From DYRB01 sp963709645 (GTDB lineage: Bacteria; Pseudomonadota; Gammaproteobacteria; Chromatiales; Chromatiaceae), in contig CAVPXP010000010.1 in NCBI GenBank assembly GCA_963709645.1, positions 1 through 64,000 of the forward strand: DNA of 64,000 nt, read 5' to 3'. The first letter of the stretch is position 1. Each line of letters opens with the position of its first letter. The notes under the pieces are model-generated. The model saw only the letters and a program-made list of their open reading frames with translations. It did not search any database and was not told the origin of the DNA. Below are positions 17,558-26,007 of the stretch, one piece after another. A program made the translations under genes and the position numbers.

Positions 17558-18964
17558 ATGTTCCGCTACAAAACGGCCCTGATGTGTGCCATGTCGGCCA
17601 TATTGCTCGCGGCGGCAGGTCGAGTGTTGGCCGTTCAGGAGCCAACTTTCTATGCTATTGAGTTTGTCGCCGCGGCAGCCACAGGCATTGCCATGAATGA
17701 CAATGGTGATGTGGTCGGCACTTGGTATAAGGATACGGGTTGCGGTTCCACCTGCCTTCCGCCCCTGAAAACGGTGGTATGGCGGCGCGATGGTCTCCGC
17801 ACCGTACTACGCCGTCTGCCTGGTCTGTCGCCCATTACCGTGACGGGAATCAACGACAGCGGCTGGATCTCCGGATTCGCCGGGTACGACTACAGCAACG
17901 CACATGCTGTCGTCTGGAAACCCGGGACCAGTGGCTACCAACCGATCGACTTGGGAATTCTGCCAGATACGACTAAGTCGACGGCGGTTGGCCTCGACAA
18001 TGCTGGACGGGTCGTTGGATACTCGAATACGCGGTTCTTCCCGCCGACCGGCGCGCCGTTCGTATGGGAGGACCCCACGGGCATGATCGATCTGACGACC
18101 CTGGGGGCGCCGAATGATTCGCCGCTGGCGATCAGCTCGAGCGGGGTCATTGCGACATCGGGCTACTGGTACAGCCTCGATGCGCCGGCGGTTGCCGATA
18201 TGATCGAACCGCCGCCAGTGGGCTTCTTGGGCCCCGGAGGCTTTCCCACCGCAATCAACGATAGCGGCGATCAGGTCCGGTTTCTCGCTTCGACTGGTTC
18301 GGGGTTCCATCCCTACCTCTTTCGCTATAGCAGTGACGGCACCTGGCTGCAGATCTGGCCGCTGCTCGCGAGTAGCCTGAAGCCGTATGGGGTCGGATCG
18401 ATCAACAACGACGGTGACATCACGGCGACCGTGACGGGTGTTGGACTGATTGCCTATGGCCCGGATGGTTCGGCCCAAGCGCTCGCCAACAAACTCTCAC
18501 CGGCCTATGGAGGCGGCTCCGTGACGGTCGGAGGGCCGATCAACAACGCCGGCGAGATCTTGTCGCGGGTGATCATCGGTGCCAGCCCACGCCTCGTCAG
18601 GTTGGTTCCCGCCGAGCCCTGCATGGCGTCCTGTGTGCGCGTCAACAGCATACAGATGCAAGGGCAGGCTAGTGGGGGCCAATGCGTCGCGACGGCGTAT
18701 AACAAGGTGAACGCCACGGTGACTGTAACCGATGAGTTGGGCAGGGCCCTGCGCGGCGTCAGGGTCAGCGGGCGATTCCTTGACGACTACTGGACCGACA
18801 AGCGGATGTCAAGACGAACGGATCGCAACGGAACGGCCAGTTTTAGCTACCAGGGGCCGGCGTGCGTCGGTACGGTGGCCTTCTTGATCGACAATGCCAC
18901 GAAGACTGGTCGGGTACTTGATCGCACCACCGGGACGCTGGCCGCTTCCGTGATTCCGAGGTAG
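17558..18964 (+). CDS. Secreted HAF-repeat-like protein with C-terminal Ig-like domain
   Basis: The start at 17558 follows CAGGAGAA. The signal peptide is MFRYKTALMCAMSAILLAAA...VLA. The body (about residues 30-360) is built of repeats of the type GIAMNDNGDVVGTW, GINDSGWISGFAGYD, GLDNAGRVVGYS, SINNDGDITAT, INNAGEILSR. These match the extracellular HAF-repeat / beta-propeller pattern (G-x-N-x-x-G-x-V-V-G). A C-terminal segment of about 100 residues with several cysteines (CMASCVRV ... CVATAYN ... VTVTDELGRALRGVRVSG) resembles a bacterial Ig-like fold. The protein is probably exported to the periplasm or surface. It lies 76 bp after the preceding secreted-protein gene, likely in the same transcript from promoter site 2. 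Confidence 0.7.
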   Translation: MFRYKTALMCAMSAILLAAAGRVLAVQEPTFYAIEFVAAAATGIAMNDNGDVVGTWYKDTGCGSTCLPPLKTVVWRRDGLRTVLRRLPGLSPITVTGINDSGWISGFAGYDYSNAHAVVWKPGTSGYQPIDLGILPDTTKSTAVGLDNAGRVVGYSNTRFFPPTGAPFVWEDPTGMIDLTTLGAPNDSPLAISSSGVIATSGYWYSLDAPAVADMIEPPPVGFLGPGGFPTAINDSGDQVRFLASTGSGFHPYLFRYSSDGTWLQIWPLLASSLKPYGVGSINNDGDITATVTGVGLIAYGPDGSAQALANKLSPAYGGGSVTVGGPINNAGEILSRVIIGASPRLVRLVPAEPCMASCVRVNSIQMQGQASGGQCVATAYNKVNATVTVTDELGRALRGVRVSGRFLDDYWTDKRMSRRTDRNGTASFSYQGPACVGTVAFLIDNATKTGRVLDRTTGTLAASVIPR

Positions 18965-18991
18965 CAGCCTGCGCGTGCCGCGCCGCTTCGC

Positions 18992-19497
18992 CGTGGAATT
19001 ATGTAGGACTCGCACGTTTACAGAAATTGGTCGGTTCGCGTCGATTAGGCTCAAGGAGTGAGCCACCACCTAGGCCATCCTGGCGTCGATCTTGACGCGT
19101 CCGGAGGCCGCCAAGCCCCAGCATTTCCTGCTGACGGCCGCGGCTCGCCGGCAACGGCGCCGAGACAGCAAGGAAGATCTCCAGGACCAGGCGTTGGCGT
19201 TTTCCCTGACGGAATCGTCGACTGCTTGCGCCACGAGCTTTTGCCCGGATGGCTTCCAGCTTGTCGTGCCGCGCCAACAGATTGATCACCCCATCCAGGT
19301 GGCCCGCTTCCGCTTCCAGCTCCTCCAGCTCCCGACGACACGCTGCGATCCGGCCGGTTAACTCCGCCCGCTGGGCGACCAGACCGGTGGCCACAGCGGA
19401 TTCGGCGATGGCGAAGGGCTTTGCGCCGTTCTTCTTGCCGGGGATTCTGCGAGCTGGGTCGCCTCGAATGCATGTGCGCTTCCTACATGATTCCGGG
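18992..19497 (-). mobile_element. IS-like remnant with imperfect terminal repeats
   Basis: Inward-facing ends GGAATTATGTAGGACTCGCA (from 18996) and GGAATCATGTAGGAAGCGCA (minus strand, from 19494) form a 20-21 bp imperfect inverted repeat. Inside, on the minus strand, is a broken gene for a coiled-coil protein (RAELTGRIAACRRELEELEA) and a C-terminal piece VVAHSLSLIDANRPISVNVR. I recall this kind of small coiled-coil protein beside transposons, but no transposase is present. Its 18992-19109 end is repeated at 20759-20877. Confidence 0.55.
18999..19450 (-). pseudogene. Coiled-coil mobile-element-associated protein, degraded
   Basis: Minus-strand reading frames carry KNGAKPFAIAESAVATGLVA and ELTGRIAACRRELEELEAEA, then in another frame RMA-stop-VVAHSLSLIDANRP. 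An internal stop and at least two frame changes are present. Function is unknown; the heptad-like helix in the middle suggests a dimerising accessory protein. Confidence 0.5.
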
Positions 19498-19793
19498 TCA
19501 CAGCGTGCGTATGGGCAACAACGGGAGCCAAGGGGTTCCGAGTAGCTCGAAGGGTGCAATAGAACGGCGTATTGCGCCGTATGGGATGCGCCTCACCCGG
19601 CCCAATACAAGGGCCGCAAGCGCTAGAGCGGTGTCATTCATGACCGACGTCCGGCTGAGCGTAGCGTCAAAAGCGCAGGCTGGCTTGGAGAAGTAATGCC
19701 GGCGTGATAGTTAGATCGCACTCAGTGGCCACCGCATCGGCGTGAGCCCTGCTCGCTCCGTCTTGGCCTTGGACGTTTTCTTTGATCGCCGGT

Positions 19794-19823
19794 GAACCTT
19801 TTGGGCGTCAGCGCGGATATATC
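19794..19823 (+). promoter_or_regulatory. Putative ECF-type promoter, site 3
   Basis: GAACCTTTT at 19794-19802 and GGATATATCGATG from 19815, the same 21-base register as sites 1 and 2. About 130 bp including the leader and peptide start are closely similar to 16803-16930. Confidence 0.7.
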
Positions 19824-19882
19824 GATGAAGCGCCACTGAGCGCGGACTTGTAACACTAGCAATTTGACGAGAGGAGATCAGC

Positions 19883-19954
19883 ATGAAAGTGCATACCAAC
19901 ATCAAGGCCGGCCGTCGCGGCTGCGGCAAGGACGACGGACCCGGGCACCGCTAG
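19883..19954 (+). CDS. Short peptide ORF, copy B (23 residues)
   Basis: GAGAGGAGAT precedes ATG by a few bases. The peptide begins MKVHTNIKAGRRGCGKDDG and ends at a TAG. The MKVxTNIKAG opening resembles numerous short unannotated ORFs that I recall from bacterial genomes, some suggestive of ribosomally synthesised peptides; this is memory, not a search. It contains a single Cys. It lies 60 bp after promoter site 3 and 152 bp before a secreted-protein gene, repeating the layout at 16803-17481. Confidence 0.55.
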   Translation: MKVHTNIKAGRRGCGKDDGPGHR

Positions 19955-20105
19955 GGCGCCGCTTTGCCCCCGCACACACGAAGGCCCCCTTGCGTCTGCT
20001 GGAGAAAACTCGGACGTTCGGGGGCAATGGAAGAGGACCTCCGCCACGCCGCCAAGTCGTGTGCATTGGTCGAAACAATTGCAACTCAATTTCTCGGAGA
20101 TCGAC

Positions 20106-20480
20106 ATGAATACACGCCTTCGCTATCTGACTGTGCTCTCGACCGTCGCGACCCTCGGATTGGTGAGCCTAGACGTCAGCGCGGCAAGCATTCGATTGCG
20201 GTGCGAAGAATCCGCGACCCGGGCCAAGATCTCGGTCGACGGTTCCGACCTGATTCCTGGCAACTACCGAGCCCGCATCATTTCGGGCACGCGCTCCAAG
20301 AATGCCCCCTTTACTCCGACAGTCGGCGACGAGGTTGGCTTCGACTTCGATAGCAACACTGACGCTGGCGCCGTACGGATCGGCGTGAACTTCATCCAAA
20401 ACGAGAGGGTTACCGCCAAGATCATCAACGAGTTCGGCTTCGTCGTCGCTTCCGACACAGAGCTGTGCAAGCAGAAATAG
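20106..20480 (+). CDS. Small secreted protein of unknown function, ECF-regulon candidate
   Basis: ATG at 20106 follows CGGAGATCG. The 124-residue product has a signal peptide (MNTRLRYLTVLSTVATLGLV ... VSA) and a mature domain of about 100 residues, beta-rich in appearance, with two cysteines (RLRCEESATR and the C-terminal ELCKQK). I recognise no family. It is positioned behind promoter site 3 and the copy B peptide, mirroring the 17032 gene, although the two secreted proteins are not obviously homologous. Confidence 0.65.
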   Translation: MNTRLRYLTVLSTVATLGLVSLDVSAASIRLRCEESATRAKISVDGSDLIPGNYRARIISGTRSKNAPFTPTVGDEVGFDFDSNTDAGAVRIGVNFIQNERVTAKIINEFGFVVASDTELCKQK

Positions 20481-20758
20481 GGTCCACTATTGGCGCCGGA
20501 CGCGCTGCGTAGGGCGCCACGTCAGGACGCGCTGGGCTCGGGCTACCCAGACTTACCGAGAGTGCCCACGCGGAATACGCCCCCGACGAGACGAGCCTGA
20601 CCGCCGCCGAGCGGACGCAGCCTAAGGAAACGCTGAATAATCGGGCTCAAATCGAAGGAAAGAGAAAGGGACAAACCATCTTTCTCCGACTGAACAACCA
20701 ACTCTTCCTGGCGGCCATCCAGCGTTGTTTTCTTCGGTCTGCCGGGTGAGCCTTTCCG

Positions 20759-20877
20759 CGTGGAATTATGTAGGACTCGCACGCTTACAGAAATTGGTCG
20801 GTTAGCGTCGACCGGGCTCAAGGAGTGAGCCACCATCTGGGGCATTCCGGGGTCGATCGTAACGCGTCCGGAGGCCC
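20759..20877 (-). repeat. Second copy of the IS-like element's end (solo)
   Basis: This segment is about 90% identical to 18992-19109 by eye, including the terminal GGAATTATGTAGGACTCGCA. On the minus strand it encodes MVAHSLSPVDANRPISVSVR, the same protein tail. Only this end is present; the rest of the element is missing. Confidence 0.7.
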
Positions 20878-21610
20878 CAGAGGGAATGGGGTCACAGAGG
20901 GAATGGGCTCAGGTCCCGCACGGTAGCATATGAAGATGCGATGTTGGATCAGCCACGGTCGCACGCCTTGCATCGATCTAGTCCAACCGACACATCCTTT
21001 ATCCCGGCTCCCGATTTAGTGCGCAGACCTACGAAGCGGCAGAAGACGGGGCGAGACCACGGGGACAGGCGAAAGCACGAGGACAGGTCTTTCCTTTTGC
21101 CTACATCGCTGCGCGGAACAGGCCCGATCACCGATCCTTTCGGCCGTGGCGCGACAACATGAGGGACCGCTACGGGATTCGTCCATTTCGATGCCCGAAT
21201 GTCATTCCGCCGTCGTGCCTCGAACGAAACTGGCCGAACCGGACCCGCCTACCCCCGCCAGGAGAGACCGCTTACGCCGCATTGCTGTCGCTCGCCCTGA
21301 CTGAGCCACTGTCTGCAAGGGGTCGACGCTCTCAAGCCCAGTGTCGGCACAGACCGGAATCAGCGGGGTACGGACGGTGGCGCGGCCCGGCTGGGTCTCG
21401 GGTGAAGCAAAAGGCTCGCGCCCCGAGGTTTCAGCGTGGTCTCCGGTGAGCCACACTGGCGCCCGTCAAGCTCTTTGGTTGGCTCCTTATCCTGCCTTTC
21501 TGGTGATTCTTTTCGAACCATTGCGGGTAGCGATTTTCCTCAGAGTAGGCAGCTAAGAAGCGTCTCCCCGTTCGCCAGCTCCCTGTCCGTGGCAGCGGCG
21601 CCGTCCATTC
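20878..21610. other. 730-bp region without a recognisable gene
   Basis: There is no convincing coding region. It begins with two short near-repeats (GAGGGAATGGGGTCACAGAG, GAGGGAATGGGCTCAG at 20879-20912) and contains the dispersed-repeat copy at 21372-21452. Confidence 0.4.
21372..21452 (+). repeat. Dispersed repeat, copy 2
   Basis: Non-coding segment similar to 6225-6302 in the same orientation (about 70% by eye), sharing GGTGAAG-A-AAGGCT, CCCCGAG and GGTGAG blocks. Confidence 0.4.
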
Positions 21611-22144
21611 TCAGCCCAGCCCGGAGAGCCAGCGGATGGCGTCGCGGTTGGTCCAGGAGGTCGCCTGGGCCGCGGCGCGGACGGCGGGGAGCCAGCGGTA
21701 CTCCAGGTGCTCGGCGGGGTTGAGCCGGATCAGGCGGCGGCTGGGGAGGCAGCAGGGCAAACCAGTGCTCTCGGTTGAAGCGGGCGCCGGGGGCATAGCG
21801 GGCCCGCCAGGCCGGGACGATCGGGAAGAGCCGTGACTGGCGCATGTCGCTGAGATAGGCCGCCCCAAGGAGCCCGGTCTCCTCGCGCAGCTCACGCAGT
21901 GCCGCGGACCTGGGCCCCTCGCCGGGGCGAAGACTCCCAGTCACTCCCTGCCAGAAGTTGGCCGGATTCGCGCGGCGCAGCATGAGAAAGTCCCCCGCCT
22001 GGGTAAAGGGGACCACCAGAACGGACTCAGGGCGCTTGAAAGGCCTGGGCTCGGCCGGTGCCTCGCCGGATCCGGACCCGCACCGGACCCGCCAGGTCCC
22101 CCGTGACCGGTTCCGTCGGCGCGGCGCCAGGCGGGCTTGGACAT
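21611..22144 (-). CDS. Dihydroneopterin triphosphate diphosphatase, Nudix family (two frame breaks)
   Basis: NudB removes pyrophosphate from dihydroneopterin triphosphate in folate synthesis. The recognisable core is FKRPESVLVVPFTQAGDFLM, LRRANPANFWQGVTGSLRPG and the Nudix box G-x5-E-x7-REETGL (GSLRPGEGPRSAALRELREETGL). The C-terminus is EHLEYRWLPAVRAAAQATSW...NRDAIRWL. The ATG overlaps the aspS stop (TGATG), but the frame must change before FKRPESV (near 22045) and again near 21745. The two breaks cancel. The rejoined protein has about 177 residues with a longer N-terminus than E. coli NudB. The fmdB-aspS-nudB order supports the assignment. Confidence 0.8.
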
Positions 22145-23942
22145 CAGCCCGCCTCGGGACGGGTGCGCAACCTGAGCGCCAGCTCCTTGAGCTGGGCCTC
22201 GTCGACCTCCGAGGGGGCGGCGGTCAGCGGGCATGCGGCGGACTGGGTCTTGGGGAAGGCCATGACGTCGCGGATGGACTCGGCCCCGGCCATGAGCATG
22301 ACCAGACGGTCGAGCCCGAAGGCGATGCCGCCGTGGGGCGGGGCGCCAAATTTCAGGGCCTGGAGCAGGAAACCGAAGCGCTCCTCGGCCTGCTCGTCGG
22401 AGATATTGAGCAGTCGGAAGATGCGGCTTTGCAGGTCGGAGCGGTGGATACGGATGGAGCCCCCGCCGATCTCCCGACCGTTGAGTACCATATCGTAAGC
22501 GCGGGAAGTACAGGCTCCAGGGTCGGCCTCCAAGAGGGGGATGTCCGCCTCCTTGGGGCCTGTGAAGGGGTGGTGGATGGCCGTCCAGCGCCCGGACTGC
22601 CCAGGCTGATCGTCGCGCTCGAACATGGGGAAGTCCACCACCCAGAGGGCATGCCAGCCCTCGGCCATGAGCCCGCGGTCCTGGCCCAGGCGCACCCGCA
22701 GGGCCCCAAGGGCCTCGTTGACCACCTTGGCCTTGTCGGCGCCGAAGAAGACCAGGTCCCCGTCCGCCGCCCCGGTGCGGGCCATGATCGCGTCCACGGC
22801 GGCATCCGGCAGGAACTTGAGGATGGGCGACTGGAGTCCATCGCGTCCCTTGGCGGCCCACTCGTTGACCTTGATGTAGGCGAGTCCCTTGGCCCCATAA
22901 ATTCCGACGAACCTGGTGTATTCGTCGATCTCCTTGCGTGTCAGCTCGCCCCCCGCGGGGAGGCGCAGGGCCGCGACGCGGCCATCCGGGTCCTTTGCAG
23001 GGCCGGAAAAGACCTTGAAATCCACGTCCTGCATCAGATCGCCCAGGTCCACCAGCTCCAGAGGACAGCGCAGGTCCGGGCGGTCCGAGCCGTAGCGCCG
23101 CACGGCCTCGGCATAGGTCATGCGCGGCAAGGGGTCCGGCAGCTCCTCCCCGCGCACCTCGCGGAACAGGGTGCGGATCATCTCTTCCATGAGGCCCATC
23201 AGGGCGTCCTCGTCCATGAACGAGACCTCGATGTCGAGCTGGGTGAACTCCGGCTGGCGGTCGGCACGCAGGTCCTCGTCGCGGAAGCAGCGCGCCACCT
23301 GGTAGTAGCGGTCCATGCCCGACATCATCAGCAGCTGCTTGAAGAGCTGCGGGGACTGCGGCAGGGCGAAGAAGTGCCCCGGGTGGGTGCGGCTGGGGAC
23401 CAGGTAGTCCCGCGCCCCCTCCGGAGTGGACTTGGTCAGGATCGGGGTCTCGATGTCCAGGAAGCCGTGAGCGTCCAGGAAGCGGCGCAGGGTCTGGGTC
23501 ACCCGGCTGCGCAGGCGCAGGCGCTCCTGCATCTCGGGGCGGCGCAGATCGATGTACCGGTAACGCAGCCGCAGCTCCTCGGAGGCATCCTGGTGGTGCT
23601 CGTCGAGCTGGAAGGGCGGGGTCTCGGCGCTGTTGAGGACCGTCAGCCCCTTGCCCAAGCACCTCGATCATGACCGGTCGGACGCTCGCGGTTCTCCGTG
23701 CCCGGAGGACGGGGGCGAACCCGGCCGCTCACCGCGAGGACGTACTCGCTGCGCGTCGACTCGGCGAGCTGGAAGACCTCCGGGGTGTCCGGGTCGAAGA
23801 CCACCTGCACCAGGCCGTCGCGGTCGCGCAGATCGATGAAGATGACGCCCCCGTGGTCGCGGCGTTTCTGCACCCAACCGCAGAGGGTGACTTCCTGCCC
23901 GATGTGGCCCTCGTCGAGTGCCCCGCAATAGTGACTGCGCAT
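22144..23942 (-). CDS. Aspartyl-tRNA synthetase (frame break near residue 90)
   Basis: This class II synthetase charges tRNA-Asp. It starts MRSHYCGALDEGHIGQEVTL with the OB-fold anticodon-binding domain, then motif 2 (RCFRDEDLRADRQPEFTQLD), a GAD insert and motif 3 (GIAFGLDRLVMLMAGAESIR). It ends LRLRTRPEAG. The frame breaks around 23658-23672 between RPRPPGTENRERPTGH and GKGLTVLNSAETPPFQL; the middle IEVLG is in a third frame, and the net shift equals one missing base. Rejoined length is about 599 residues, normal. Because the gene is essential, sequence error is likely. It sits between fmdB-like and nudB, overlapping the latter. Confidence 0.95.
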
Positions 23943-24138
23943 GCGATCGAATCCCGTATCCAGTGATGATCGAGCCCCGACCCGCTTCAGGTGGGACCGC
24001 GGGCCGCAGCCGGTGAAAAACCGCCTGCAAAAGAGGCGAAACGATACTGGTCGGGCCAGTCAGGTGCAAGCGCTAACAAGGTCCGGCGGGCCGCCGTCGG
24101 TGGTCTTGGCCCCTTCGGCACGCGGACCTTGCCCCGGC

Positions 24139-24459
24139 TCAGGACCCCGCAGCCGTGCTCGGCTTGTCCGCCTTCTTGGGGGTCTCGGCCTTCTTCTCCC
24201 CGCCCGAGGGCTTGGTGCCGTCCGCAGCCGCCGCGGGCTTTTTCTCACCCCCGGCATCGTGCAGGTTCTTCTTCTTGCCACCCTTGAAGTCCGTCTCGTA
24301 CCAGCCGCCCCCCTTGAGGCGAAAGCCGGCTGCTGAGATCAGCTTCTTGAGGCTGGACTTGCCGCAGGCGGGACAGTCCGTCAGGGGGGCGTCGCTGAGC
24401 TTCTGCAAGGCCTCCAGCTTGTGGCCGCAGTCCTCGCAGCGATACTCATAGAAGGGCAT
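24139..24459 (-). CDS. FmdB-family zinc-ribbon protein
   Basis: This 106-residue protein starts MPFYEYRCEDCGHKLEALQK, with paired knuckles CEDCG and CPACG that form a zinc ribbon, followed by the family-typical SLKKLISAAGFRLKGGGWYE region and a Lys/Ala/Pro-rich disordered tail. It is a putative regulatory or structural zinc protein; its precise function is not known to me. It is the first gene of a likely fmdB-aspS-nudB operon, about 200 bp ahead of aspS. Confidence 0.85.
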   Translation of the reverse strand: MPFYEYRCEDCGHKLEALQKLSDAPLTDCPACGKSSLKKLISAAGFRLKGGGWYETDFKGGKKKNLHDAGGEKKPAAAADGTKPSGGEKKAETPKKADKPSTAAGS

Positions 24460-24586
24460 GGTGATACCTCGGAGAGATGACGATTGGTTAACGAACGAAC
24501 AATGGGGGAATACGGCAATAAATCAAACCCTGGCGCCGCGAAGGCCACAGCGGTTCAATAGCAACTCCAGAATCGGGAGGATCGAG

Positions 24587-25438
24587 ATGGACAACCGCGG
24601 GCGTTCAGTCCTGATCACCGGCTGCTCCAGCGGCATCGGCTATGCCTGCGCCCTGGGGCTCGCGCAGCGCGGGTACCAGGTCATCGCCTCAGCACGCCGG
24701 CCGGAGGACGTGGCCCGCCTGACCGCCGAGGGCCTGACCGCCGTGCGTCTGGACCTGGACGACCCCGTCAGCATCGCCGAAGGACTGGACCAGGCCCTCG
24801 CCCACACCGGCGGACGCCTCGACGCCCTGTTCAACAACGGGGCCTACGGCCAGCCGGGGGCCGTGGAGGACCTGACCCGCGACTGCCTGCGCGCCCAGAT
24901 CGAGACCAACCTGCTCGGTTGGCACGACCTCACCTGTCGCGTCATCCCGCTGATGCGCCGCCAGGGCGAGGGGCGCATCGTCCACAACAGCTCGGTCCTC
25001 GGCCTGGTGGCCCTGCCCTTTCGCGGGGCCTATGTGGCCAGCAAGTTCGCCCTGGAGGGGCTGACCGACACCCTCCGCCTGGAGCTGACCGGAACCGGCA
25101 TTCACGTCAGCCTCATCGAGCCTGGCCCCGTCGCCAGCCGCTTCCGCGACAACGCCCACCGCAAATGGCAGGAGTGGATCGACGCCGAGCACAGCCCCCA
25201 CCGGGCCACCTACCTGGCCATGGAAAAGCGACTCAAGAAGGAGGGCCCCGCGGCTCCGTTCACCCTGCCCCCGGAGGCGGTCCTCAAACGCCTGATCCAT
25301 GCCCTGGAGAGCCCGCGTCCCAAACCGCGCTACTACGTCACCACCCCGACCTATATCCTGGCCGGGTTGCGACGGGTCCTGAGCACTAGCGGCCTGGATT
25401 GGGTGCTGCGGCGGGTGTCCGGCGGAGGGACGCGGTAG
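24587..25438 (+). CDS. Short-chain dehydrogenase/reductase
   Basis: ATG at 24587 follows CGGGAGGATCGAG. This classical SDR of 283 residues has the Rossmann motif LITGCSSGIGYACALG (TGxxxGIG), NNGAYG (NAG-like), catalytic Ser in VHNSSVLG and catalytic Y-x3-K in YVASK. The substrate is unknown. The C-terminal tail (PRYYVTTPTYILAGLRRVL) is longer than in minimal SDRs and resembles the YbbO-like subgroup, which act on aldehydes or retinol-like substrates. It is divergent from the fmdB-like gene and followed by an RDD protein. Confidence 0.85.
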   Translation: MDNRGRSVLITGCSSGIGYACALGLAQRGYQVIASARRPEDVARLTAEGLTAVRLDLDDPVSIAEGLDQALAHTGGRLDALFNNGAYGQPGAVEDLTRDCLRAQIETNLLGWHDLTCRVIPLMRRQGEGRIVHNSSVLGLVALPFRGAYVASKFALEGLTDTLRLELTGTGIHVSLIEPGPVASRFRDNAHRKWQEWIDAEHSPHRATYLAMEKRLKKEGPAAPFTLPPEAVLKRLIHALESPRPKPRYYVTTPTYILAGLRRVLSTSGLDWVLRRVSGGGTR

Positions 25439-25539
25439 GTTGGAGCCCTGCGCCGCCGAATTACAGTGGCAGACCAGCGAAAACCAGGCCCGGCCCAACG
25501 ACAATGGCGACCTCCCACTCCCGTAACCCCGGGCATCCC

Positions 25540-25983
25540 ATGAACATTGACACCTCCCAGGCGCGCGCTCCGGGCCTCCTGCGACGGCTGGCCGCGATGC
25601 TTTACGACGCCGCGCTCCTGTTCGGCATCCTGCTCCTGGCCGCCGGGCTGGTGATCGTCCCTTACATGACCCTGATCGGGGGAGATTTCCCCAGCACCGC
25701 CTGGTGGTTCCGCGCCTGGCTCCTCCTGGTCGTCGGCGGCTTCTTCATCTACTTCTGGACCCATGGGGGCCAGACCCTGGGGATGAAGGCATGGCGTCTG
25801 CGGCTCATACGCACCGACGGGAGCGAGCCGCGGCTCACCGACGCCCTGTTGCGCCTGGCCTGTGCCGCCGCCGCCCTGGCCCCGGCGGGGCTGGGTCTGC
25901 TGTGGGTCCTGATCGACCAGGACGGGCTCGCCTGGCACGACCGCTGGTCTCGCACGCGCCTGGTCCTGGTGGCCAGACACTGA
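25540..25983 (+). CDS. RDD-family membrane protein
   Basis: About 147 residues, starting MNIDTSQARAPGLLRRLAAM; a start at 25504 is possible. Three hydrophobic segments are visible (LYDAALLFGILLLAAGLVIV, FRAWLLLVVGGFFIYFWTHG, LACAAAALAPAGLGLLWVLI). The family-defining residues appear as R-x3-M-L-Y-D near the start, GQTLGMKAWRLRLI in the middle and WHDRWSRT at the end. It is an integral inner-membrane protein, often linked to ion transport or stress; no specific role can be assigned. Confidence 0.85.
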   Translation: MNIDTSQARAPGLLRRLAAMLYDAALLFGILLLAAGLVIVPYMTLIGGDFPSTAWWFRAWLLLVVGGFFIYFWTHGGQTLGMKAWRLRLIRTDGSEPRLTDALLRLACAAAALAPAGLGLLWVLIDQDGLAWHDRWSRTRLVLVARH

Positions 25984-26007
25984 CCAGGGCGGAGCGGCGA
26001 TGCCGCC

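Noticed and set aside
21958..23673. 571-residue plus-strand ORF opposite aspS
   Set aside because: It is an antisense shadow in high-GC coding DNA; the minus strand encodes clear AspRS motifs.
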